From Cryptosporangium phraense (GTDB taxonomy: Bacteria; Actinomycetota; Actinomycetes; Mycobacteriales; Cryptosporangiaceae), in assembly GCF_006912135.1 (NCBI RefSeq), contig NZ_VIRS01000008.1, positions 62,001-126,000 of the forward strand: a stretch of 64,000 nt of DNA, read 5' to 3'. Position 1 is the stretch's first letter, and the number at the start of each line of letters is the position of its first letter. A program made the position numbers and the translations under genes. The notes under the pieces were generated by a model. The model was not told the DNA's origin. It worked only from the letters and a program-made list of their open reading frames with translations, and made no database searches. This document shows, one piece after another, positions 42,124-50,673 of this stretch.

Positions 42124-43519
42124 CCAGGCGCTGACCGTTGCGGGCGGCCGCGGCCTGGGCCCAGCGGCTGGTGGAGACGGCGCCGAGCGCGAGCACGGCC
42201 AGCCCGCACCCGCCGAGCACAGCCCAGGCGGCGTGGCTCGATTCGAGGAAGCCGTTACCGGTGCCGGCCACGATCGAGCCGGTGACCGCGACGCCGATCG
42301 AGGCGCCGAACTGGCGGGCGCTGGCGGCCAGCGCCCCGGCGACCCCGACCTGGTCGGGCGGCAGCCCGGAGACGGCGGTGTTGGTGACCGGTGGGCTGAT
42401 CAGGCCGACGCCGAGTCCGAACAGGGCGTAGGTCGCCACCAGGTAGGCGCTCGGGATGTGCGCGGTCAGCGGCACGAGCAGGAATGCGCCGGCCGCGAGC
42501 AGCGCGCCGCCCAACGTGAGCGGGAGACGGGCACCCCGGGACGCGACGAGCCGTCCGGAGAGCGTGGCCGCGACGGCCTGGCCGGCGGCCAGCGGCACGA
42601 TCATCAGCCCGGCCCGCAGCGGGCTCGAGCCGCGGATGTCCTGCAGGTAGAGCGTGTTGAGGAACAGGAACCCGCCCAGGCAGGCCGACATCACCACCGA
42701 GATCGTGTTCGCGCCCGAGAACGGCGGGCTGCGGAAGAACCGGAGGTCGATCATCGGCTCGGCCCGCCGCGGCTCGACGACGAGCAGCCCAGCCAGGGCG
42801 AGGACCGCGAGAACGATCAGCCCGACGATCCAGGGGTCGGCCCAGCCCCGGCGGGGACCCTCGATCGTCGCCCCGACGATCGACGCGAACAGGACGACGA
42901 TCAGCGCCTGGCCGGGCGGGTCGAACGCGCGCGCCCGGGCCGCCCGGGACTCGGGGACGAACCGCCGGGTGAGCAGCAACGCGACGATCCCGATCGGGAC
43001 GCCGACCCAGTACACCGAGCGCCAGTCGATGCCGCTGACCAGCAGCCCGCCCAGCACCGGCCCGACCGCGATCGTGATGCCGATGACCGATCCCCACACG
43101 CCGATCGCCCGGGCCCGTTCCTGGCGGTCGGTGAACACGCTGGCCACGATCGACATCGCGACCGGGTTGAGCATCGAGCCGCCCACCCCCTGCAGGCCGC
43201 TGAACGCGATCAGCCACCCGACGCCGGGGGCCAGCCCGCACAGCAGCGACCCGAGCGAGAACAGCGCCAGCCCGAGCTGGAAGATCCGCTTGCGTCCGTA
43301 GCGGTCGGCCATCGAGCCGGAGAGCAGGAGCAGGCAGGCCATCACCAGCGAGTAGGCGGAGACCGTCCACTGCAGGCTGGTGACCGAGGCGTGCAGGTCC
43401 CGGCTGATCGAGGGGAGGGCGACGTTGACGATCGTCAGGTTGATGCCGGTCACGCCGACGCTCAGGCAGCAGATCGCGAGCACCAGCCGGCGGTGGACGG
43501 GCAGTGTTGTGGTGGTCAT
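42104..43519 (-). CDS. MFS drug exporter (DHA2, 14-TM type)
   Basis: 471 residues from ATG 43519 (GAGGAA upstream). About 14 helices. NLTIVNVALPSISRDL and SLQWTVSAYSLVMACLLLLS with GSMADRYGRKRIFQLG (motif A) and VGPVLGGLLVSGIDWRSVY (motif C) are the EmrB/QacA proton-driven export signatures. It lies divergent from a TetR gene with a long palindrome between, the usual arrangement for a repressed multidrug pump. Substrate unknown. Confidence 0.9.
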   Translation of the reverse strand: MTTTTLPVHRRLVLAICCLSVGVTGINLTIVNVALPSISRDLHASVTSLQWTVSAYSLVMACLLLLSGSMADRYGRKRIFQLGLALFSLGSLLCGLAPGVGWLIAFSGLQGVGGSMLNPVAMSIVASVFTDRQERARAIGVWGSVIGITIAVGPVLGGLLVSGIDWRSVYWVGVPIGIVALLLTRRFVPESRAARARAFDPPGQALIVVLFASIVGATIEGPRRGWADPWIVGLIVLAVLALAGLLVVEPRRAEPMIDLRFFRSPPFSGANTISVVMSACLGGFLFLNTLYLQDIRGSSPLRAGLMIVPLAAGQAVAATLSGRLVASRGARLPLTLGGALLAAGAFLLVPLTAHIPSAYLVATYALFGLGVGLISPPVTNTAVSGLPPDQVGVAGALAASARQFGASIGVAVTGSIVAGTGNGFLESSHAAWAVLGGCGLAVLALGAVSTSRWAQAAAARNGQRLAIGSGE

Positions 43520-43546
43520 GGCGGTTCCTCGGACAGGCGGATAGAG

Positions 43547-43594
43547 TCTCCGGTGGAAACGGAGAGGCTGTCCGCATGACCATACGGACAGCCT
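43547..43594. promoter_or_regulatory. Palindromic operator region between MFS and TetR genes
   Basis: Two inverted repeats share the 103-base gap: TCTCCG-(7)-CGGAGA at 43547-43565 and a perfect 10-bp arm pair AGGCTGTCCG / CGGACAGCCT with a 10-base spacer at 43565-43594. CGGACAG also occurs as a separate half-site at 43530-43536. This is a strong candidate binding site for the divergent TetR repressor. Confidence 0.7.
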
Positions 43595-43622
43595 ATCCAC
43601 TTACGCAACGGGGAGGGCAGGC

Positions 43623-44171
43623 GTGGCTGACCGTCCGCGGGCCGACGCGGCCCGCAACCGGCAGCGGATCCTCGACGCGGCCCGCACCGCGTTCGCCGCG
43701 ACCGGTGCCGAGACGTCGATGGCCGAGGTGGCCCGGCAGGCCGGGGTCGGCATGGCGACGCTGTACCGGAACTTTCCCGGTCGGCACGAACTGCTGGAGG
43801 CGCTGCTGGCCGACGAGGTCGACGAGGTGTGCGCGGCGGCCGCGACGGTGGAGGGGAACGACCCGGGGGAGCGGCTGATGAACTGGCTGCGCCGGTTCTT
43901 CCGGTACGTCACCGACAAGCGGCCGGTGGTGATGGGGCTGCTCGAGCACACGGACCCGACCGACCCGGTCTTCAAGACCCGGGGCCGGATGCTCACGGCC
44001 GGGCAGCCGCTGCTCTCGGCCGCCCAGGAGGCTCACCAGATCGACGGCGACCTCGAGCTCGACCAGATCCTCGACCTCGTGATGGCGATCGCGAAGATCT
44101 CCGGCACGCCGGAGTACCGCCGCCCGATCCTGGACGCCGCTCTGGCCGGCCTGCAGACCCGGCCTGGTTAG
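43623..44171 (+). CDS. TetR-family repressor of the MFS pump (inferred)
   Basis: 182 residues from GTG 43623 with GGGAGGG upstream. HTH (~12-58) has RILDAARTAFAATGAETSMA and AGVGMATLYRNFPGRHELL; the remainder is a helical ligand domain ending at ~175. Divergent from the DHA2 exporter and separated by palindromes, so I infer it represses the pump and itself. Ligand unknown. Confidence 0.87.
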   Translation: MADRPRADAARNRQRILDAARTAFAATGAETSMAEVARQAGVGMATLYRNFPGRHELLEALLADEVDEVCAAAATVEGNDPGERLMNWLRRFFRYVTDKRPVVMGLLEHTDPTDPVFKTRGRMLTAGQPLLSAAQEAHQIDGDLELDQILDLVMAIAKISGTPEYRRPILDAALAGLQTRPG

Positions 44172-44181
44172 TCTGGGTGGG

Positions 44182-45030
44182 ATGGGGAACCTGCTCGCGG
44201 TCAGCGACCTGCACGTCGGGTACAAGGAGAACCGGGACGTCGTCCGGGCTCTGCGGCCGGTGGCGGACGACGACTGGCTGATCGTGGCCGGGGATGTCGC
44301 CGAGCGGCTCGAGCACATCGTCTGGACGCTCAAGGTGCTGACGCTGTCGTTCGCCCGGGTGATCTGGGTGCCGGGCAACCACGAGCTCTGGACCTCGGCG
44401 AAGGACCCGGGCTCGCCCCGCGGCGACACGAAGTACCGGACGCTGGTCGAGGCCTGCCGTGCGCTCGGCGTCACCACGCCCGAGGATCCGTACCCGACCT
44501 GGGACGGCGGCGACGAGCCGGTCACGATCGCCCCGCTGTTCACGCTGTACGACTACTCGTTCCGGGCCGACGGGCTGACCCAGGAGCAGGCGCTGGCCCA
44601 GGCCTACGAGTCGGGAGTCGTCGCCACCGACGAGGCCGTGCTGCACCCCGACCCGTACGAGACGCGCGGTGACTGGTGCCGGGCCAGGGTGGCGTCCACG
44701 GCTGCCCGGCTCGACGCCGAGCTGCCCGCCGACCGGCGGACCGTGCTCGTCTCGCACTGGCCGCTGCATCCGCAGCCGACCAAGCGTCTGCGGTACCCGG
44801 AGTTCGCGCAGTGGTGCGGCACGACGCTCACGGCCGATTGGCACCTGCGCTACCGCGCCGCCGTCGCGGTCTACGGTCACCTGCACATTCCACTTCGGGA
44901 CGTCATCGACGGGGTGCCGTTCGAGGAGGTGTCGCTGGGGTATCCGCGGGAGTGGCAGCCGCGGAGCCGCCCGCACGGTCTACCGAGGCTGGTCCTCCCG
45001 GCCAGAACCCGTCTCCCAGCACATGAGTGA
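44182..45030 (+). CDS. Metallophosphoesterase
   Basis: 282 residues from ATG 44182, ten bases after the TetR stop. Calcineurin-like motifs are complete: SDLHVGYKENRD (~8-19), VAGDVAERL, PGNHELW, VSHWPLHP and VYGHLHIP (GHxH). These bind two metal ions and hydrolyse phosphoesters; similar actinobacterial proteins are uncharacterised, although one group sits near phosphopantetheinyl transferase genes. Substrate unknown. It ends just before a short convergent gene. Confidence 0.88.
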   Translation: MGNLLAVSDLHVGYKENRDVVRALRPVADDDWLIVAGDVAERLEHIVWTLKVLTLSFARVIWVPGNHELWTSAKDPGSPRGDTKYRTLVEACRALGVTTPEDPYPTWDGGDEPVTIAPLFTLYDYSFRADGLTQEQALAQAYESGVVATDEAVLHPDPYETRGDWCRARVASTAARLDAELPADRRTVLVSHWPLHPQPTKRLRYPEFAQWCGTTLTADWHLRYRAAVAVYGHLHIPLRDVIDGVPFEEVSLGYPREWQPRSRPHGLPRLVLPARTRLPAHE

Positions 45031-45108
45031 GCCATTCCAGCCCGCCGGCCCGCGGCGAATGAATCGTCCGGGCGGGGCGCGTCGGGGGCGTGAGACGCGG
45101 CGGTTGTT

Positions 45109-45360
45109 TCAGGGGTCGACGATCCGGGTCACCCGAACGATCGGGCCGACTTCCAGCATCGCCACGTTCCCCCACTCCACCACCAGATCCCCGTCCGCAG
45201 TGGAGTACTGCAACCGCCCACCCCGGTGCAGATCCTGCGGAAACCGGCGCAGCGCGTCCTGCGGCGACCGGGCAACGACCCGAATGACCCGGGCGTTTCC
45301 GTCGATAGCGACCCGCACCCAGAATTCACGCGGCGGCTCGGGATCGCGTTCGTGCTGCAT
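45109..45360 (-). CDS. Small unknown protein
   Basis: 83 residues, ATG 45360. Sequence shows WVRVAIDGNARVIRVVA, a DALRRFPQDLHRGGRLQY helix and ADGDLVVEWGNVAMLEVG, consistent with a small mixed alpha/beta fold, with no signal peptide or transmembrane segment. It converges with the metallophosphoesterase and diverges from the membrane protein upstream of 45612. I do not recognise the family; periodic hydrophobic residues and normal codon use make a real gene likely. Confidence 0.55.
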   Translation of the reverse strand: MQHERDPEPPREFWVRVAIDGNARVIRVVARSPQDALRRFPQDLHRGGRLQYSTADGDLVVEWGNVAMLEVGPIVRVTRIVDP

Positions 45361-45611
45361 ATCGGCACAGTATCGAACGCGAGTTCGAAACGCCGCGCGG
45401 GTGGGGCCCGCGCGTCACCGGTGACACCAGTGATGATTGCGTTGTTTGGGACGAACAGGGCAGGTCCATTCACTCATGTTCGTTCGGCGCTCGGTCATAT
45501 CAGTTGGCAGCAACTCGTGATTTTCTGTCGATCACTCTTCAGAATTGAAAGGGCACCCTCAGCGACGAGGGGTTCTCACTGGTCCGTGGCGACGGGATCG
45601 GAGACAGGCGG
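45361..45611. other. Divergent intergenic region with inverted repeats
   Basis: About 250 bases, lower in G+C than its surroundings, between two divergent genes. It holds CGAAC-gcga-GTTCG (45374-45387), a perfect 8-bp stem CGCGCGGG/CCCGCGCG with a 5-base loop (45394-45414) and a segment tgattttctgtcgatc that is rare for this genome. Both genes could be expressed from here. No start signal can be named with confidence. Confidence 0.5.
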
Positions 45612-46283
45612 ATGGGTCGTTACGTCAAAGAGCGCGGCAAAGGCGAGGAGACGTACTACTGGTATCCAGGTCAGAAGGACGACTGGATGCAGGCCGCTAT
45701 CGCCCTGGGGAGTGGCCTGGTCGCAGCGGCGGCCATCCGGGTGGCCACCGGAAGCACGATGTGGGCGGCGGCGGTCGGTTTCACGGTGACCGCGGCGCTC
45801 TCGGGGACCTACCTCGGCCGGCGGGACGCGAAGGCGCTCGCCGTGACCGATCCCCGGGGGCTGGCCGGTGCGGTGTTGATCGCGTTGGCGTTCGTCCGGG
45901 CCCTGGCCAAGGGGTCCGGTGCGGCGCTGGCGGCGATCGTGATCGCCCGGACCGCGACGCCCAACTTCTGGTACGAGTGGGTCCTCCCGCTGGTACCGGC
46001 CGTGGTCGGGGCGATAGCGCACCACCTCGGGATGTTCTACGAGAACCTGGAGAAGGCCTCCAAGGTCAAGGTCAAGGCGTCCGAGTCGGAGCTGGCCAAG
46101 TTCGCGGCCGAGATGAAAGCCGCGAAGGAGGCCAAAGCTGCGCAGAAGCCGGAACCGGCCCCCGAGGCCCCGGCCACCCCTGACCCGGCAACCGAGACCG
46201 CGCCCTACGTGGCCGCTCTCCCGGGTGAGGTCGACGAGCCGCAGGGCAGGCAGGCGGTGTTCTCGCGCCGCCGTCCGGCCTGA
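45612..46283 (+). CDS. Membrane protein with Ala/Pro-rich tail, function unknown
   Basis: 223 residues from ATG 45612. After a basic N-terminus with YYWYPGQKDDWM there are four hydrophobic segments (~26-45, ~50-66, ~87-110, ~118-137); the last loop is followed by a charged helix rich in Lys/Ala/Glu (~140-178) that could be a coiled coil, and a Pro/Ala tail. No domain recognised. It immediately precedes the potassium-channel remnant, though I see no proof that the two were linked. Confidence 0.7.
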   Translation: MGRYVKERGKGEETYYWYPGQKDDWMQAAIALGSGLVAAAAIRVATGSTMWAAAVGFTVTAALSGTYLGRRDAKALAVTDPRGLAGAVLIALAFVRALAKGSGAALAAIVIARTATPNFWYEWVLPLVPAVVGAIAHHLGMFYENLEKASKVKVKASESELAKFAAEMKAAKEAKAAQKPEPAPEAPATPDPATETAPYVAALPGEVDEPQGRQAVFSRRRPA

Positions 46284-46330
46284 CGGTCGTCCGACGCGCC
46301 GCGTCCCCGGATCCACGGAAAGATTGATGA

Positions 46331-46939
46331 ATGCGCTGGTGGGGATCTGGGGACGGGCGTCTGTCGGCCGCTCGGAGGAACGGGGCCTACGAGCGGTTCG
46401 TCGATCGAACCGACGACGTCATGCTGGTGACCGCTGGCAGTTCGTCCGTTCGAACCTGCCGGACCTCGTGATCGTGCTGGTTCCGCCGCTGCGCAGCCTC
46501 CGGCTGGTGGCGGCGCTCATGCGTCTGCTGGGGTTGGTCAGCGTCGTCGGGCGGCTGTCCCGGCAGAGCCTCGAGGTACGCACCGGTGCGTAACCCGGTG
46601 ACCGCCCAGGGGCGGTGGATGGCCGGCGTCCTCATGCTGGCCGGCATCGCGATCCTGGGGATCGTCACCGCGAGCATCGCGGCCTGGTTCATCGGCCAGT
46701 TCTCCGCGGCCTCGGCCGCGGTCACCCACGCGGTCTCGGACGCGGTCGAGGACGCCGTCGACGACGCGGTCGACCAGCAGGCGGAGTTGCTCGCCGCGGT
46801 CCGAGACCTATCTCACCGATTGGAACGTTTAGAGAGTCGGGTAGGCGACGCGGTGCGCCATCTTGACGCCGGGCGACACGCCGATAACGCCGAAACCGGT
46901 ACAGAACCGGCTCTGATGCGCGACGATCAAGGCACTTGA
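46331..46939 (+). pseudogene. Decayed voltage-gated potassium-channel-like gene
   Basis: Three pieces in two reading frames resemble one channel. Piece 1 (46331-46471, 46 codons) has AYERFVDRTDDVMLV, a typical N-terminus; it then hits a stop. Piece 2, shifted frame (about 46430-46593), has DRWQFVRSNLPDLVIVLV then RSLRLVAALMRLLG, the S4-like Arg-rich segment, before TAA. Piece 3 (46586-46939), in the first frame, is PVTAQGRWMAGVLMLAGIA followed by TM6-like GIVTASIAAWFIGQF and a coiled-coil tail with DLSHRLERLESR. The S1-S3 helices and the pore with its TVGYGD filter are absent. At least two deletions and a frameshift are needed. Piece 3 could still be translated from GTG 46586 as a one-helix protein. 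Confidence 0.62.
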
Positions 46940-47051
46940 CCGGGCAGAACGGCTTGGCACGACACCCGCCCCGAGGGCATCATGAGTGTCGACCTACCGA
47001 GGGATACAGGGCGTTGGGGAAGGCGTACCTCGTTCCTACGGGAGGTCTCCG

Positions 47052-47543
47052 GTGCCAGCACGTGGCGTTTTGTACGTCCACTCCTGCCCGCCTGCGGTGT
47101 GCCCGCATGTGGAGTGGGCTGTCGCACGGGTCCTTGGCGTGCCCGTGAACTTGAAGTGGACGGCGCAACCTGCCGATCCCACGACCCTGCGAACCGAGTC
47201 CCAGTGGACCGGTTCGCCGGGGACGGCAGGCGAGATCGCCACTGCTCTGCGTGCCTGGCCGATGACTCGGTTCGAGATCACCGAGGAACCCAGCCCGGGC
47301 GTCGACGGGGAGCGGATCATGCACGTCCCGGGCCGGGGGGTGCACCGCAGCACGATGAGCGCCAACGGCGACATCCTGGTGTCCGAGGACCGGCTGCGCA
47401 GCCTGCTGGCCACCGCGGTCGGCCCGGACGCGATCGCCCACGGCCTGGAGAAGCTCCTGGCCGCCGAATGGGACCTCGAACTCGAGCCGTACCGTCACGC
47501 CGGCGACGGGGCCCCGGTCACCTGGCTGCACCGGACAGGCTGA
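47052..47543 (+). CDS. DUF3145 family protein
   Basis: 163 residues from GTG 47052, five bases after GGAGGT; the frame is open upstream without a second RBS. The start PARGVLYVHSCPPAVCPHVEW then NLKWTAQPADP, TESQWTGSPGTAGEI, FEITEEPSPGVDGERIMHVP and YRHAGDGAPVTWLHRTG define the conserved DUF3145 of actinobacteria, function unknown. It stands 13 bases before the GH3 gene on the same strand, so they may be cotranscribed. Confidence 0.9.
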   Translation: MPARGVLYVHSCPPAVCPHVEWAVARVLGVPVNLKWTAQPADPTTLRTESQWTGSPGTAGEIATALRAWPMTRFEITEEPSPGVDGERIMHVPGRGVHRSTMSANGDILVSEDRLRSLLATAVGPDAIAHGLEKLLAAEWDLELEPYRHAGDGAPVTWLHRTG

Positions 47544-47556
47544 GTACGGTGGGGCG

Positions 47557-49326
47557 GTGCCTCGCACCGCACAGCTCTTACCGTCCCGGTCCGACCGTCC
47601 CGGCGGCCGCGGCCCGCGTCGTCCGCTGCTCCTGGCGATCGCCGGCGTCGTGGTCGTCGGCCTCGTCGTCGGTGGCTTCTGGGTGCTGCGTCCGGACTCC
47701 TCGGACGCGCCCCGGGAGGCAGCCCCGCCGAAGCCCTCGTCGGTAGCCCCGGCGCCGCCGGCCGGTGACGACGTCGCCGCCCGGGCCAAGGCCATCGCGG
47801 GCAAGCTGGCCGACGTCGACCTGGTCGGCCAGATGCTGATGCCGTTCGTGTACGGCGACGCGGCCGACCAGGTCTCCGACGCGACCCGGCAGCTGAACGT
47901 GGCCCGCGACGGCGTCGGCACGCCGTCGGAGATCGTGAAGAAGTACCGGCTCGGCGGCGTGATCCTGATCCGTCGCTCCAACGACGACCCCACCGCGCCC
48001 ACCAACCCGGCCTCGAACGTCGGGTCACCCGATCAGGTGCGGGCGTTCACGTCCGGGCTGCAGAAGACCGCTCAGGGCCTTCCGGCCGGCGTCCCGCTGA
48101 TGGTGGGCGTCGACCAGGAGCACGGGACCGTCACCCGGATCCGCGAGGGCGTCACCCGGCTGCCGGCCGCGATGGCGTTCGGCGCGGCCGACGACGTCTC
48201 GCTGACCGAGAAGGCGGCGGCGGTGTCCGGCTCCGAGCTCCGGACGCTCGGCATCGACGTGGACTTCGCCCCGGACGCCGACGTGATCGGCGGCCCCGGC
48301 AACACGGTGATCGGCTCCCGGTCGTACGGGTCCGACCCGGCCGCGGTGGGCAAGCAGGTGGCGGCGACCGTGCGGGGTTACGAGAGCGTCGGCGTGGCCA
48401 CCGCGATGAAGCACTTCCCCGGCCACGGGCACACCGACGTCGACAGCCACGAGGCGCTGCCGGTGCTCACCCAAACCAAGGCGACGCTCGAGCAGGAGGA
48501 CCTGGCGCCGTTCAAGGCCGGGATCGAGGCCGGGAGCGAGATCGTCATGTCCGGCCACCTCTCGGTGCCGGCGCTCGACCCCGAGTTCCCGGCCTCACTG
48601 AGCCACAAGATCCTCACCGACCTGCTGCGCGGCGAGCTCGGGTTCACCGGCATGGTCGTCACCGACGGGCTCGACATGAAGGCGCTGACCGACAAGTACG
48701 GGCCGGCCGAGGTGGCGGTGCGGGCGATCCTGGCCGGCAACGACCTGCTGCTCCAGCCCCCGGACGTCGGGGCGGCCCAGCAGGGGCTGCTGGCCGCGCT
48801 GAAGTCCGGCCGGCTGTCCCGGGAGCGGGCGGTCGAGGCCGTGACCCGCGTTCTCACGGTCAAGCTGAGGTCGAGGCCCGCCGCGCAGCCGATGTCGACG
48901 CTGGCCTCGGCGACGAACCGGGCCGCGGTCGACGCGGTGGCGGCCAAGGCCGTGACGCTGTTCCGCGGCAAGTGCGACGGCCCGCTGATCGCCGGCCCGG
49001 TGACGATCACCGGCGGGGCGTCCGAGGCGCGGGTGGCGCTGAAGAGCGCGCTGCAGCGCCAAGGTGTGCGGATCGGCACCGGTGGCGACTCGATCCACCT
49101 CGCCGGGTACCTCGACACGGCCGCCGATCTACGGCTCGCGACGGTGACGGTCGCGACCGACGTCCCGTACATCCTCGCGTCGGCGAAGTCCCCGACCCTG
49201 CTCGCCACCTACGGCAACGTCGACGCGTCGATGAGCGCCCTCGCCGCCGTGCTCACCGGCCGCGCCCGTCCCGAAGGCCGCTCACCCGTCCCGGTGACGG
49301 GCCTGCCCCGCTCGGCCTGCGAGTAG
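47557..49326 (+). CDS. Secreted glycoside hydrolase family 3 (beta-N-acetylhexosaminidase-like)
   Basis: 589 residues from GTG 47557. One N-terminal transmembrane anchor (~22-45) with a Pro/Ala linker, then GH3 (~80-430): VGVDQEHGTVTRI, TAMKHFPGHGHTDVDSH (NagZ-type His-Asp acid/base loop) and VVTDGLDMKAL with the catalytic Asp nucleophile. A C-terminal domain without recognisable residues follows. The short loop KHFPGHG is typical of NagZ-type enzymes that remove N-acetylglucosamine from muropeptides; here it would act outside the membrane in wall recycling. Terminated by an exceptionally long hairpin. Confidence 0.88.
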   Translation: MPRTAQLLPSRSDRPGGRGPRRPLLLAIAGVVVVGLVVGGFWVLRPDSSDAPREAAPPKPSSVAPAPPAGDDVAARAKAIAGKLADVDLVGQMLMPFVYGDAADQVSDATRQLNVARDGVGTPSEIVKKYRLGGVILIRRSNDDPTAPTNPASNVGSPDQVRAFTSGLQKTAQGLPAGVPLMVGVDQEHGTVTRIREGVTRLPAAMAFGAADDVSLTEKAAAVSGSELRTLGIDVDFAPDADVIGGPGNTVIGSRSYGSDPAAVGKQVAATVRGYESVGVATAMKHFPGHGHTDVDSHEALPVLTQTKATLEQEDLAPFKAGIEAGSEIVMSGHLSVPALDPEFPASLSHKILTDLLRGELGFTGMVVTDGLDMKALTDKYGPAEVAVRAILAGNDLLLQPPDVGAAQQGLLAALKSGRLSRERAVEAVTRVLTVKLRSRPAAQPMSTLASATNRAAVDAVAAKAVTLFRGKCDGPLIAGPVTITGGASEARVALKSALQRQGVRIGTGGDSIHLAGYLDTAADLRLATVTVATDVPYILASAKSPTLLATYGNVDASMSALAAVLTGRARPEGRSPVPVTGLPRSACE

Positions 49327-49331
49327 GAGAC

Positions 49332-49382
49332 CGACGACGAATCGGGCCTACGGCAACCCGCCGTAGGCCCGATTCGTCGTCG
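49332..49382. terminator. Long bidirectional terminator hairpin
   Basis: A perfect 23-bp stem (49332-49354 with 49360-49382) with the loop aaccc, placed between the convergent GH3 and fabF genes. No T run follows, consistent with actinobacterial terminators. Confidence 0.85.
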
Positions 49383-49391
49383 TAGCGTGCG

Positions 49392-50669
49392 TCAGAGCGC
49401 GGTGAACGCCAGTGCGACGTTGTGACCGCCGAAGCCGAAGCTGTCGTTGATCGCCGCGGTGATGTTCATCTTGCGGGCGGTGTTGGCCGCGATGTCGAGG
49501 CAGACCGCGTCGTCCGGGTCCTCGAGGTTGATCGTCGGCGGGACGATCCCGTCGCGGATCGACAGCACGGTCGCGATCGCCTCCACCGCACCGGCCGCAC
49601 CGAGTAGGTGCCCGGTCATCGACTTGGTGGCGGTGACGACCGGGTGGTCGCCGATCGCGGTCCGCAGCGCCAGCAGCTCACCCATGTCACCCGCGGGGGT
49701 CGACGTCGAGTGGCCGTTGACGTGCTGGATGTCGGCCCCGGTGAGCCCACCGTCGGCCAGCGCCTCGGCCACGGCCCGCGCCTGGCCGGTGCCCGACGGG
49801 TCGGGCTGGACGATGTCGTAGCCGTCGGCGGTGATGCCGGCCCCGGCCAGCACCGCGTAGCCGGTACGACCCCGGGCCCGCGCGTGCGACGCCCGCTCGA
49901 GGACGACCATGCCGCCGCCCTCACCCAGGACGAACCCGTCCCGGCCCTTGTCGAACGGACGCGACGCCCGCTCGGGCTCGTCGTTGCGGGTCGACATCGC
50001 CCGCATCGCCGCGAAACCGGCCATCGGCAGCGGGTGGATGCACGCCTCCGCGCCACCGGCCAGCACGACGTCGGCCTTGCCCGAGCGGATCAGCTCCAGG
50101 CCGATGGCCAGGGCCTCGGCCCCGGTCGCGCAGGCCGAGACCGGGGCGCGCACGGCCGCCTTGGCGCCGACCTCCAGCCCCACGACCGCGGCCGGACCGT
50201 TCGGCATCAGCATCGGGACGGTCAGCGGGGAGACCCGGCGGGGTCCCTTCTCCCGCAGGACGTCCCACTGGCCGAGCAGCGTCAGCGCGCCGCCGATGCC
50301 GGAGCCGACCACGACGGCGAGCCGCTCGGGCTCCACGTCGGGCGAGCCCGCGTCGGCCCAGGCCTCCCGGGCGGCGACGACGGCCACCTGCTGGACGCGG
50401 TCCATCCGGCGGGCCTTGACCCGCTCGATGACCTCGGTGGGTTCGACGGCCAACCGGGCGGCGATCCGCACCGGCATCTCGGCCGCCCATTCCTCGGAGA
50501 GCTGGCGCACACCGGACCGGCCGGCGAGCATCGCTTCCCAGGTGGAGGTGACATCGCCACCGAGCGGGGTGGTGGCACCCAGCCCGGTGACGAGCACCTC
50601 GTTGTCACCAGCGCCGGGGCCCCCCAACGCCGGTGTAGCGGAGACCTCAGCGGAGGGGCGCTCGGTCAT
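49392..50669 (-). CDS. fabF: 3-oxoacyl-ACP synthase II
   Basis: 425 residues from ATG 50669. KAS fold with catalytic Cys in VSACATGAE, His in HVNGHSTSTPAGD and His in KSMTGHLLGAAGAVE, plus LGEGGGMVVLE and NDSFGFGGHNVAL. It condenses malonyl-ACP with acyl-ACP in elongation. The His loop reads NGHS where NAHG/NAHA is more common; both active His residues remain. It follows acpP after four bases and ends the fatty-acid operon. Confidence 0.95.
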   Translation of the reverse strand: MTERPSAEVSATPALGGPGAGDNEVLVTGLGATTPLGGDVTSTWEAMLAGRSGVRQLSEEWAAEMPVRIAARLAVEPTEVIERVKARRMDRVQQVAVVAAREAWADAGSPDVEPERLAVVVGSGIGGALTLLGQWDVLREKGPRRVSPLTVPMLMPNGPAAVVGLEVGAKAAVRAPVSACATGAEALAIGLELIRSGKADVVLAGGAEACIHPLPMAGFAAMRAMSTRNDEPERASRPFDKGRDGFVLGEGGGMVVLERASHARARGRTGYAVLAGAGITADGYDIVQPDPSGTGQARAVAEALADGGLTGADIQHVNGHSTSTPAGDMGELLALRTAIGDHPVVTATKSMTGHLLGAAGAVEAIATVLSIRDGIVPPTINLEDPDDAVCLDIAANTARKMNITAAINDSFGFGGHNVALAFTAL

Positions 50670-50673
50670 GAGC

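Noticed and set aside
41999-43579. Plus-strand frame opposite the MFS gene
   Set aside because: Gln/Arg/Asp low-complexity; the MFS protein on the other strand has all family motifs.
46225-46593. 122-codon frame starting in the previous gene's end, as a separate protein
   Set aside because: Its first half is the shadow of the membrane gene and the second half matches only the middle of a potassium channel, so it is better read as part of a pseudogene.
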